Shown piece after piece: positions 1-5,218 of a stretch of DNA of 5,218 bases (position 1 is its first letter; each line of letters opens with the position of its first letter). The notes under the pieces are model-generated. The model saw only the letters and a program-made list of their open reading frames with translations, was not told the origin of the DNA and made no database searches. This stretch comes from an uncultured Acidobacteriota bacterium (GTDB lineage: Bacteria; Acidobacteriota; Terriglobia; Terriglobales; Acidobacteriaceae): positions 1-5,218 of the forward strand of contig CAILBQ010000572.1 in assembly GCA_903832475.1 (NCBI GenBank). Reading direction: 5' to 3'. Position numbers and translations under genes: made by a program.

Positions 1-242
1 CCGCCAAGGAAGCGGTCGAGATCGGCGTCATTGAAGAATTCCTGCCCAAGGCGCTCACCGATGATGAATTGCGCACGCTCGTCGGCCTGGCCGTCGCCGA
101 GATCGGCGAGGCTGCTGGGCAGAAGCCGACCGCCAAGGATATGGGCAAGGTGATCAAGGCCGTCCAGGCCAAGCTGCAAACGGAAGGCCTGCGCGCCGAG
201 GGCCGCGCCGTCAGCGAGGCGGTCAAGCTGGCACTGGTGTGA
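1..242 (+). CDS. YqeY / GatB-like domain protein, C-terminal part (5' end outside window)
   Basis: The reading frame is open from the window edge (first full codon at 3) to TGA at 240-242 and gives 79 residues. The sequence matches the C-terminal half of the YqeY family, which is about 150 residues long and related to the tRNA-interacting tail domain of GatB. Visible family marks are 'EFLPKALTDDEL' (residues 12-23), the conserved 'KDMGKVIKAV' helix (45-54) and the closing 'GRAVSEAVKLAL' (67-78). The protein is expected to be cytoplasmic and helical. Its exact function in bacteria is not settled; a link to tRNA or amidotransferase function is suggested only by the domain relationship. The start and promoter lie outside the window, so nothing can be said of its operon upstream. 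Downstream it is followed by a hairpin that may end its transcript. I am confident of the family, not of a role. Confidence 0.88.
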   Translation, partial: AKEAVEIGVIEEFLPKALTDDELRTLVGLAVAEIGEAAGQKPTAKDMGKVIKAVQAKLQTEGLRAEGRAVSEAVKLALV

Positions 243-291
243 GGCCTGCGAACGGCCTGCAAAACGCAGTCAGCCTGAAGACAAACAGACA

Positions 292-344
292 GCAGACAGG
301 ATGCAGAGAGAGGGCAAACAGCACTCAGTCTGCATCCTGTTTGC
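292..344 (+). terminator. Long stem-loop after the YqeY gene, possible terminator
   Basis: Arms at 292-307 and 329-344 pair over 16 bp with one G-T wobble (295/341). The inner 12 bp, ACAGGATGCAGA against TCTGCATCCTGT, are perfect. The loop is 21 nt, which is large for a classic intrinsic terminator. The downstream sequence is T-rich in patches (TTTTGC at about 350-355) but has no clean U-run. It lies 50 bp after the YqeY stop and about 110 bp before the glycosidase start, so ending the YqeY transcript is the simplest role. A repeat element or 5' leader structure for the next gene is possible. Confidence 0.5.
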
Positions 345-451
345 ATGCATTTTGCATTCACTTCGCGAATTCCTGATCGGCCATTTTCTCCGCCCTCATC
401 CTTGAGATGACTTCCCGGTATCCCTGCGCATAAGATGGCGACGGGTGCCCT

Positions 452-2341
452 ATGACGACTCGCCGCAAATTTCTCACCGATGGATTGAAGGCCGGAGCGG
501 TCGCTTCCGCTGCTATGCAACTCGCCCCCGGCGTCCTACCGAAGCTTTCCGCGGAATCCGCCAATCCGCTCAAGGCAAAGCCTTTGCAGGAATTTAGCTA
601 TGGCGACGTCGTGCTCGCGCCGGGCCGCGCCCAGTCGCAGTTTGAACACACCCAGTCGGTCCTTCTCGGCATCAATGAAGACTCCCTGCTGAAGCCGTTT
701 CGGCTGCGCGCCGGCCTTCCCGCTCCCGGGCCGGACATGGGCGGATGGTATGACGACACGTCTCTTGAGAAGACGCCCAGCGGCGGGCACGGCTTTGCGC
801 CCGCGGAGACCTTTGGCCAGTGGCTTTCCTCGCTGGCGCGCGGCTATGCGGCGACGGGCGACCCCGCCGTCAAGGCCAAGCTGGAAAAGCTGCTGGCCTT
901 GTATGAGCCGACGATTTCGCCGAAGTTTTATACCAACTTCCGCTTCCCCGCCTATGACTACGACAAGATGGTTATCGCGCTCATTGACGCGCACCAGTTC
1001 GCCGGCATTTCGAACGCCTTTGACTTGCTGAATAAGACCACCGACGCCGCCGAGCCGCACTTGCCGCCCCATGTATTGGACCGCGACGCCCCGCAAATTG
1101 CCTGGCGCAAGGCGACCGGCCAGAGCACCACCCCGGACATGGGCTGGGACGAGTCGTATACGATGGCCGAGAATCTGTACCTGGCGGCGCAGCGCGGGGC
1201 CGGCGAGCGGTATCGGGTGATGGCTCCCAAATACCTGCTGGACGAGGGATATTTCGACCCGCTTTCGGAGAACAAGAACGTGCTGCCCGGCCATCATGCA
1301 TACAGCTTCTGCAACGCGCTGAGCTCGGCCATGCAGGCCTACATGGTGGGCGGCAGCGAGAAGCATCTGCGCGCGGCGATGAATGCGCATGAAATGATCA
1401 TCACCACGCAGAGCTACGCTACAGGCGGATGGGGTCCGGACGAGACCTTCCGGGAACCGGGGACGGGCGCGCTTTACGCCAGCCTGACCAACACCAAGCA
1501 CACCTTTGAGACGCCCTGCGGCAGCTACGCCCACACCAAGCTGACCCGCTACCTGCTGCGCGTCACGCGGGACGGCAAGTACGGCGACAGCATGGAGCGG
1601 GTGGTCTACAACACCGTGCTGGGCGCCAAGGATCTGCAGCCAGACGGACACTCGTTCTATTACTCGGATTACAGCAACTCGGGAACCAAGTTTTACCACG
1701 ATGATCGCTGGCCGTGCTGCGCGGGGACGCTGCCGCAGGTAGCGGCAGACTACCGCATCCTCAGCTACTTCCACGATGGTGACGCGGTGTACGTGAATCT
1801 CTATCTGCCGTCCACTCTGAAATGGACCAACAGCCACGGCGCGCATGTGGAACTGGTGCAGTCGGGAGGGTATCCTCTGGACGGGAATGTCCAGGTGGTG
1901 GTGAAGACTTCGAAGGCTTCGGACTTTGCGTTGAAGATGCGCATTCCCGCGTGGGCGAGCGAGCTCGAGGGGGACCTGGTGCATCTTCCCCAGATTCGCG
2001 TGAACGGGCAGCCGGTGCAGGCTCCTATTGAGCTGGGCTTTGCGAAGATTGCCCGGCGCTGGAAGGATGGGGACCGCGTCGAGCTGACGCTGCCGATGCC
2101 GATGCGGCTGGAAGCCATCGATCCGCAGCATCCGGAGACGGTGGCGCTGGTGCGCGGGCCGCTGGTGCTCTTCGCCTTGACGGAAGACGCGCCAAAGGTG
2201 AGCCGCGAGCAGCTGCTGGCGGCAAGCCGCATGCCAGGGCAGGCGGTGTGGCAGGCAAAGACGGAAGCAGGGCCGCTGCTCTTGACGCCGTTTACCGAGA
2301 TTCACGAGGAGAGATACAGGACGTACCTGGCGGTGGGCTAG
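452..2341 (+). CDS. Tat-exported DUF1680 glycoside hydrolase, GH127-like (putative beta-L-arabinofuranosidase)
   Basis: The 629-residue protein starts with a twin-arginine signal: 'TRRKFL' (3-8), a hydrophobic stretch to about 29 and a possible cleavage after 'LSA' (34). It should therefore fold in the cytoplasm and be exported. The (alpha/alpha)6-barrel of DUF1680 spans roughly 60-440, shown by 'EDSLLKPFRLRAGL' (76-89), 'GQWLSSLARGYAATGDPAVK' (122-141), 'GHHAYSF' (280-286) and 'GGWGPDETF' (325-333). A beta-rich domain follows, with the typical 'ALVRGPLVLFAL' (565-576). By analogy with Bifidobacterium HypBA1, Glu331 would be acid/base, Cys422 the nucleophile, and Glu353, Cys356, Cys422 and Cys423 zinc ligands. 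The Glu-Cys spacing is ETPC, where E-x-C is usual. The family removes beta-L-arabinofuranose from plant glycans; the substrate here is inferred. The start is fixed because an in-frame stop at 431-433 leaves no other start upstream. The ribosome binding site is poor. The gene stands alone, with no glycan transporter beside it. Confidence 0.88.
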   Translation: MTTRRKFLTDGLKAGAVASAAMQLAPGVLPKLSAESANPLKAKPLQEFSYGDVVLAPGRAQSQFEHTQSVLLGINEDSLLKPFRLRAGLPAPGPDMGGWYDDTSLEKTPSGGHGFAPAETFGQWLSSLARGYAATGDPAVKAKLEKLLALYEPTISPKFYTNFRFPAYDYDKMVIALIDAHQFAGISNAFDLLNKTTDAAEPHLPPHVLDRDAPQIAWRKATGQSTTPDMGWDESYTMAENLYLAAQRGAGERYRVMAPKYLLDEGYFDPLSENKNVLPGHHAYSFCNALSSAMQAYMVGGSEKHLRAAMNAHEMIITTQSYATGGWGPDETFREPGTGALYASLTNTKHTFETPCGSYAHTKLTRYLLRVTRDGKYGDSMERVVYNTVLGAKDLQPDGHSFYYSDYSNSGTKFYHDDRWPCCAGTLPQVAADYRILSYFHDGDAVYVNLYLPSTLKWTNSHGAHVELVQSGGYPLDGNVQVVVKTSKASDFALKMRIPAWASELEGDLVHLPQIRVNGQPVQAPIELGFAKIARRWKDGDRVELTLPMPMRLEAIDPQHPETVALVRGPLVLFALTEDAPKVSREQLLAASRMPGQAVWQAKTEAGPLLLTPFTEIHEERYRTYLAVG

Positions 2342-2379
2342 GGCACTTGCCGTGCGAGCGGACGCGGCTTCGCCGCAAG
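2342..2379. repeat. Degenerate copy of a two-hairpin palindromic repeat, directly after the glycosidase stop
   Basis: This starts on the first base after the TAG stop. Its first 22 bases match 18 of 22 bases of the 33-bp repeat at 4989-5021, including the shared core TGCCGTGC. The second half, GCGGC-TTC-GCCGC (2364-2376), replaces TCGC-TTC-GCGA of the other copies. Both stem sides change together and the TTC loop is kept. Conserved pairing with changed sequence suggests a structured dispersed element rather than chance similarity. Confidence 0.55.
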
Positions 2380-2406
2380 AGCAAGCGCAGATTCTTCGCT
2401 TCGCTC
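2379..2406. repeat. Stem-loop in the spacer before the permease
   Basis: GAGCAAGCG (2379-2387) pairs with CGCTTCGCTC (2397-2406) over 9 bp with a single bulged C at 2402 and a 9-nt loop CAGATTCTT. The following bases read 'AGATTGACAAA'. The run 'GATTCTTCGCTTCGCTCAG' resembles intergenic sequence I recognise from acidobacterial genomes, but that is from memory and not checked. There is no U-run, so a terminator role is unsupported. Confidence 0.45.
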
Positions 2407-2492
2407 AGATTGACAAACTTCTTTGAGGACGAGCCTCGCGTCATTGCACGAGAAGAATTGTGTGGAGCGCCTACGCGCGTGCAGTAGAGTGG

Positions 2493-2512
2493 CAGGACGG
2501 GCTTCCGTCCTG
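2493..2512. repeat. Perfect 8-bp hairpin in the permease 5' leader
   Basis: CAGGACGG (2493-2500) pairs perfectly with CCGTCCTG (2505-2512) around the 4-nt loop GCTT. It ends 27 bp before the permease GTG and 15 bp before its Shine-Dalgarno sequence. It could be part of the mRNA leader, a transcription end signal for the glycosidase, or another dispersed repeat. It is followed by GCCTGATTTCTG, so it lacks a convincing U-run. Confidence 0.5.
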
Positions 2513-2527
2513 GCCTGATTTCTGCGC

Positions 2528-2532
2528 GGGAG
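2528..2532 (+). promoter_or_regulatory. Ribosome binding site of the permease
   Basis: GGGAG lies 7 nt before the GTG at 2540. It supports that GTG as the start, which also puts the first membrane helix at residue 14, normal for the family. Confidence 0.6.
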
Positions 2533-2539
2533 CGAACGA

Positions 2540-3934
2540 GTGTCTCAAGCGAAGCCGGTCGGGCACCTGTCGCGGATCCTGGGGCTGGGATTTGGCTTTG
2601 CGGTGATCTTTGGCGGGACGGTGGGGGTGGGCATCCTGCGCCTGCCGGGAACGATTGCCGGGCAGCTGCAAAACCGCTGGCTGATTTTGCTGGTGTGGGT
2701 GCTGGGCGGGGTGTATTCGCTGCTGGGGGCGATTTCGCTTTCTGAAGTGGGCGCTGCGCTGCCGCGCGCGGGCGGGTTCTACGTGTATTCGAAGCGGGCG
2801 TTTGGGCCGGCGGCGGGGTTTGCGGTGGGCTGGGCCGACTGGATGATCAACTGCACAAGCATTGCCTACGCGGTGGTGGCTGCTTCGGAATACCTGGCGT
2901 CGCTGCTGCCGGGAAGCGTGCTGCACAATCCTGCCGCTCAAACGGCGACGGCGGTGGGATTGCTGGCGATGTTTGGATTGATGCACTGGTATGGGCTACG
3001 GTTGAGCAGCGGGGTGCAGAAGCTGACGAGCTCGGCGACCGCGATTACCTTCATTGCGCTGGCTGTGGCGTGTTTGCTGCATGGGTCTGCGACGACGGGA
3101 TCCGCTGCAGCTGCGACGCCCGTGCATTCGGCAAACCTGGTGGGCGTGCTGGCGCGGGTGATCCTGATCTTGCCGGCCATTGTGGTTGCCTTCGACGGAT
3201 GGTACGAGGCGATTTACTTCACCGAGGAAGATACCAATGCCGCGAAACACCTGCCTCGGGCGATGATTGGCGGGGTGCTGATGATCACCTCGCTCTACCT
3301 GCTCATGAACGTGGCGTTCCTGCACGTGTTGAGCATTCCCGAACTGGGGCAATCGAAGCTGGCGGCGGCGGATGCGGCGCGCGTGGTCTTCCCGGCGTTG
3401 GGAGGTTCGCGAGAATGGAGCGGGACGTTTGTGACGGTGCTGTCGATGCTCACGCTGCTCAGCCTCACCAATGCGCTGCTGCTGGGGGCGACGCGGATCC
3501 TGTTTGCGGTTGGGCGCGACGGGCTGATTGGCGCCACGGCGCGGGTTTCATCAAGCGGCACGCCGCGGACTGCGATGGTGTTCACGGCAGGGATGGCCGC
3601 GGCGCTGGTGCTGAGCGGGCGGTTTGACGATATCGTGGCGGTGGCGGCAATCCTGATGGCAACGGCATATTGCGTCAACTACACGGCGGTGATTGTTCTG
3701 CGTGTGCGTGAGCCGCAGATGCCGAGGCCGTTTCGGGCCTGGGGATATCCGTGGACGACAGGACTAGTGCTGCTGGGATCGCTGGCGTTTCTAATGACGG
3801 ATATCTGGGGTGATCCAACCAGCGGATGGAAGGCGGTGGTGCTGCTGGGAGTGGCGCTGCCGGTGTACTGGTGGTTGACGGGGAACAAGGGACGAGGGAC
3901 GAAGGACGAAGAAAAACTGTATGAGACGAAGTGA
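2540..3934 (+). CDS. APC-superfamily amino acid permease
   Basis: This 464-residue integral membrane protein has about 12 hydrophobic segments, roughly at 14-37, 47-67, 90-123, 135-154, 162-182, 200-220, 241-263, 296-320, 343-362, 365-388, 405-421 and 430-447. Family marks are the unwound TM1 motif 'GGTVGVGILRLPG' (25-37), 'EVGAALPRAGGFYVY' (69-83), 'FDGWYEAIYFTEE' (218-230, as in LAT/YfnA-like carriers), 'ATRILFAVGRDGL' (317-329) and 'RPFRAWGYPW' (396-405). These proteins move amino acids, usually by proton symport or exchange. The substrate cannot be read from the sequence. The downstream DDAH gene suggests arginine, methylarginine or citrulline, which is inference. The start is GTG with a good ribosome binding site; the length is normal. 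The last 15 or so residues are a hydrophilic tail (GNKGRGTKDEEKLYETK) encoded by a 7-bp simple repeat and look like an added end. Confidence 0.9.
   Translation: MSQAKPVGHLSRILGLGFGFAVIFGGTVGVGILRLPGTIAGQLQNRWLILLVWVLGGVYSLLGAISLSEVGAALPRAGGFYVYSKRAFGPAAGFAVGWADWMINCTSIAYAVVAASEYLASLLPGSVLHNPAAQTATAVGLLAMFGLMHWYGLRLSSGVQKLTSSATAITFIALAVACLLHGSATTGSAAAATPVHSANLVGVLARVILILPAIVVAFDGWYEAIYFTEEDTNAAKHLPRAMIGGVLMITSLYLLMNVAFLHVLSIPELGQSKLAAADAARVVFPALGGSREWSGTFVTVLSMLTLLSLTNALLLGATRILFAVGRDGLIGATARVSSSGTPRTAMVFTAGMAAALVLSGRFDDIVAVAAILMATAYCVNYTAVIVLRVREPQMPRPFRAWGYPWTTGLVLLGSLAFLMTDIWGDPTSGWKAVVLLGVALPVYWWLTGNKGRGTKDEEKLYETK
3889..3909 (+). repeat. Three tandem 7-bp units in the 3' end of the permease gene
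   Basis: GGGACGA, GGGACGA and AGGACGA follow one another without a gap. They encode part of the charged cytoplasmic tail of the permease. Because the unit is 7 bp, gain or loss of one copy would shift the frame and change the C-terminus. Confidence 0.7.
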
Positions 3935-3945
3935 TCGTGGAATCA

Positions 3946-3995
3946 CTGGTCTCAGAGGCGAGACCGGGGGCACCCGGTTCGTTCAAGAATTGAAC
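3946..3995. repeat. Cluster of three adjacent hairpins between permease and DDAH
   Basis: The first hairpin is GGTCTC (3948-3953) with GAGACC (3960-3965), a perfect stem that extends two pairs outward to 3946/3967 including a T-G. The second is CCGGG (3964-3968) with CCCGG (3973-3977) and a 4-nt loop; it shares CC with the first, so the two are mutually exclusive if fully formed. The third is GTTCAA (3981-3986) with TTGAAC (3990-3995) and a 3-nt loop, followed by TTTAGG. Possible roles are attenuation or partial termination between the two genes, mRNA processing, or a dispersed intergenic repeat. The alternative pairing is notable but no ligand-binding class is recognised. Confidence 0.5.
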
Positions 3996-4018
3996 TTTAG
4001 GGCCGTAGCCGGTAGTTA

Positions 4019-4027
4019 GAAAGGTGG
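4019..4027 (+). promoter_or_regulatory. Ribosome binding site that selects the TTG start of DDAH
   Basis: GAAAGGTGG, containing AGGTGG at 4022-4027, ends 5 nt before TTG at 4033, an ideal distance. The competing GTG at 4024 lies inside this site and has no good Shine-Dalgarno sequence of its own. Confidence 0.65.
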
Positions 4028-4032
4028 TTGAT

Positions 4033-4827
4033 TTGTTCAGGCAGGCGATTGTGCGGGAGCCGGGGAGCAATTTCGATGAGGGGCTGACTTCGGTCTCGGT
4101 GGGGATTCCGGTGCTGGAGCGAGTGCTGGGGCAGTGGGAGGAATATTGCGCGGCGCTCGAGGATTGCGGGTTGTTTTTGACGCGGCTTGAGCCCGACCTG
4201 GCGCATCCGGACTCGACGTTTGTCGAAGACGCTGCGGTGCTGACAGAGCATGGGGCGATGCTGACGCGGCCGGGCGCGGCGAGCCGGCTGGGCGAAGTCG
4301 CGGCGATTACACCGACGGTGCGCAGGTTTTATCCCGAGGCCGAGGAGATCGCTGCTCCGGGGACGCTGGATGGGGGAGATATCTGCGAAGCGGGGCGGCA
4401 CTTCTTCCTGGGGCTGTCTCACCGCACCAACGAGGAAGGGGCGCGGCAGCTGGCGGCGCACCTGCTCAAGGAGGGATTTAGTTCGTCGACCGTCGATGTG
4501 CGCGGGATGACGTCGATCCTTCACTTAAAGAGCGGGATCTCCTACATCGGGCGGCCCGAAGACGGGTCGGCGGAGGGCGGAACGCTGGTTGTGATGGAGG
4601 AGATGGCGGACTGGCCTGAGTTTGCCGGATATGACTTGTTGCGGGTTTCGGCGGAGGAGAGCTACGGGGCGAATTGCGTGCGCGTGAATGGCCGCGTGCT
4701 GGTGGTGGCCGGGTTTCCCGGGCTGACGGAGGACCTGCAGCGGCGAGGATTCGACCCGCTGGTGCTGGAGATGAGCGAATTTCAGAAGATGGACGGCGGC
4801 CTGAGTTGCCTGTCTTTGCGGTTCTAA
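4033..4827 (+). CDS. Dimethylarginine dimethylaminohydrolase (DDAH)
   Basis: The product hydrolyses Nω-mono- or dimethyl-L-arginine to L-citrulline and methylamine or dimethylamine. It is a cytoplasmic member of the amidinotransferase (pentein) fold. With the TTG start it has 264 residues, against about 254 for the Pseudomonas aeruginosa enzyme. Recalled Pseudomonas residues line up: Asp60 and Glu65 in 'PDSTFVED', Arg85 in 'RPGAASRLGE' and Arg131 in 'SHRTN'. The catalytic His164 is in 'LHLKSG' and Cys259 is in the C-terminal 'DGGLSCLSLRF'. The triad acid is Asp113 in 'GTLDGGD', as in mammalian DDAH, where Pseudomonas has Glu. The TTG start is chosen for its ribosome binding site, the N-terminal match (MFRQAIVREP against MFKHIIARTP) and the identical numbering of Asp60, Glu65 and Arg85. 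GTG at 4024 would add three residues. It lies 98 bp after the permease in the same direction, probably one transcript. A sister arginine-modifying activity is possible but less likely. Confidence 0.9.
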   Translation: MFRQAIVREPGSNFDEGLTSVSVGIPVLERVLGQWEEYCAALEDCGLFLTRLEPDLAHPDSTFVEDAAVLTEHGAMLTRPGAASRLGEVAAITPTVRRFYPEAEEIAAPGTLDGGDICEAGRHFFLGLSHRTNEEGARQLAAHLLKEGFSSSTVDVRGMTSILHLKSGISYIGRPEDGSAEGGTLVVMEEMADWPEFAGYDLLRVSAEESYGANCVRVNGRVLVVAGFPGLTEDLQRRGFDPLVLEMSEFQKMDGGLSCLSLRF

Positions 4828-4903
4828 GGCGCCGGCCGCGAAAACGAAGAAGCGGACAGCATCGACGGTCGCAAGGATTCAACCGCAACGACCGGAGCGA
4901 ACG

Positions 4904-5218
4904 CTATTCGCGAACGATTTTGACGAAGATACCGTCCGGTAGTTCGCCTTCGAGGATGTGGACGACGCCATTTTTCACGAATCCTTCCAGCACCTGCCGT
5001 GCAGGCGGACTCGCTTCGCGAAGCACCTGCCGTGCAGGCGGATTCGCTTCGCGACCTTGTTGCGTTGGTGACGGCTTCTCGGCGGATGCGGCACCGGGAG
5101 CACGTCGAACTGGAGGAGCTGTGGGAGTCGCGGATGGGGCCGACGCTGATGGGGTCCGGCCCATGCCGCGGTCCATGGCGTCGTTGGCCAGCTGGTCGGC
5201 TTCCTTGTTGCCGCCGCG
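4904..5218 (-). CDS. RNase HI-family protein, C-terminal part with Pro/Ala-rich linker and C-terminal beta motif (5' end outside window)
   Basis: The frame is open from the right edge to TAG (complement of 4904-4906), giving 104 residues. It begins 'RGGNKEADQLANDAMDRG', which matches the last helix of RNase HI-family proteins (NKEADxLANxAM); the Asp in 'EAD' corresponds to the last catalytic metal-binding acid. The family cuts RNA in RNA-DNA hybrids. Residues 20 to about 76 form a low-complexity linker rich in Pro, Ala and Ser. It contains two 11-residue repeats, each with 'PPARQVL', encoded by a 33-bp DNA repeat. The end, 'VKNGVVHILEGELPDGIFVK', resembles the short beta motif of DUF104-type antitoxins (VKNGV..LEG..LPEGT.V); that likeness is by eye. 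The gene converges on DDAH with a 76-bp gap. An internal ATG at 5174-5176 is not the start, since the RNase H motif lies before it. Confidence 0.75.
   Translation of the reverse strand, partial: RGGNKEADQLANDAMDRGMGRTPSASAPSATPTAPPVRRAPGAASAEKPSPTQQGREANPPARQVLREASPPARQVLEGFVKNGVVHILEGELPDGIFVKIVRE
4989..5054. repeat. Two tandem copies of a 33-bp two-hairpin repeat inside the RNase HI gene
   Basis: The copies at 4989-5021 and 5022-5054 differ at one base only (C5010 against T5043). Each has the hairpin CCTGC-CGT-GCAGG (4993-5005 in the first copy) and a second one, TCGC-TTC-GCGA (5011-5021). Across the junction there is a perfect 12-bp palindrome GCTTCGCGAAGC (5013-5024). As 33 bp is 11 codons, the array keeps the minus-strand frame and yields repeated 'PPARQVL' peptides in a linker. 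A related degenerate copy lies at 2342-2379. Confidence 0.85.

Noticed and set aside
358..573. Small minus-strand open frame overlapping the glycosidase start
   Set aside because: It has no ribosome binding site that I can support and no recognisable motif. It overlaps the Tat signal region of a convincing gene.
536..2305. Long open frame antisense to the glycosidase (589 codons)
   Set aside because: Its translation is rich in Arg, His, Gln and Val with no recognisable domain. It mirrors the GC-rich codon pattern of the well-supported gene on the other strand.
2410..2415. Perfect TTGACA -35 hexamer in the spacer before the permease
   Set aside because: No acceptable -10 element lies 16-18 bp downstream (bases there are GC-rich, such as GCCTCG), and the hexamer belongs to a hairpin-flanking stretch that looks like repeat sequence.
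4024..4032. GTG at 4024 as the DDAH start
   Set aside because: It lies inside the AGGTGG ribosome binding site and would add three residues not matched by the Pseudomonas enzyme. TTG at 4033 fits spacing and homologous numbering better, though GTG cannot be excluded.
4897..4911. GCGAA/TTCGC inverted repeat at the RNase HI stop as a terminator
   Set aside because: The stem is only 5 bp with no T-run on either strand, too weak to call in GC-rich DNA.
4989..5054. CRISPR array
   Set aside because: The two 33-bp units are directly adjacent with no spacer and lie in frame in a coding region. No cas gene is present.

Overview
This window looks like chromosome from a GC-rich, free-living Gram-negative-type bacterium. 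The gene families, a Tat-exported DUF1680 glycosidase, and the hairpin-rich spacers ('TTCGCTTCGCTCAG', 'CAGGACGG...CCGTCCTG') resemble Acidobacteriota. That assignment comes from recognised style, not a database search. I see no rRNA, tRNA, CRISPR array, transposase or phage gene.

Layout: (1) 1-242, the 3' end of a YqeY/GatB-domain gene, followed by a spacer with a strong 16-bp hairpin. (2) 452-2341, a complete Tat-signal glycoside hydrolase of the DUF1680/GH127 (beta-L-arabinofuranosidase) type. (3) 2342-2539, a spacer made largely of three successive hairpins; the first is a degenerate copy of a repeat also found at the window's right end. (4) 2540-3934, a 12-TM APC-superfamily amino acid permease starting with GTG. 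(5) 3935-4032, a spacer with three back-to-back hairpins leading into a good ribosome binding site. (6) 4033-4827, a dimethylarginine dimethylaminohydrolase (DDAH), best started at TTG. (7) 4904-5218 on the minus strand, the C-terminal part of an RNase HI-family gene. It has a Pro/Ala-rich linker carrying two tandem 33-bp palindromic repeats in frame, and a short C-terminal beta-type motif. The last two genes converge.

How the genes fit together: the permease and DDAH are co-directional and plausibly co-expressed. Together they would import an arginine-like amino acid and hydrolyse Nω-methylated arginine to citrulline and a methylamine. The glycosidase acts outside the cytoplasm on plant or microbial polysaccharide and appears independent of that pair. 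YqeY and RNase HI are housekeeping-type genes at the edges.

No obviously new multi-gene system is visible. The observations most worth following are the dispersed two-hairpin repeat, which lies both after a stop codon and in frame inside the RNase HI gene; the unusual spacing in the glycosidase zinc motif; and the permease-DDAH pairing.
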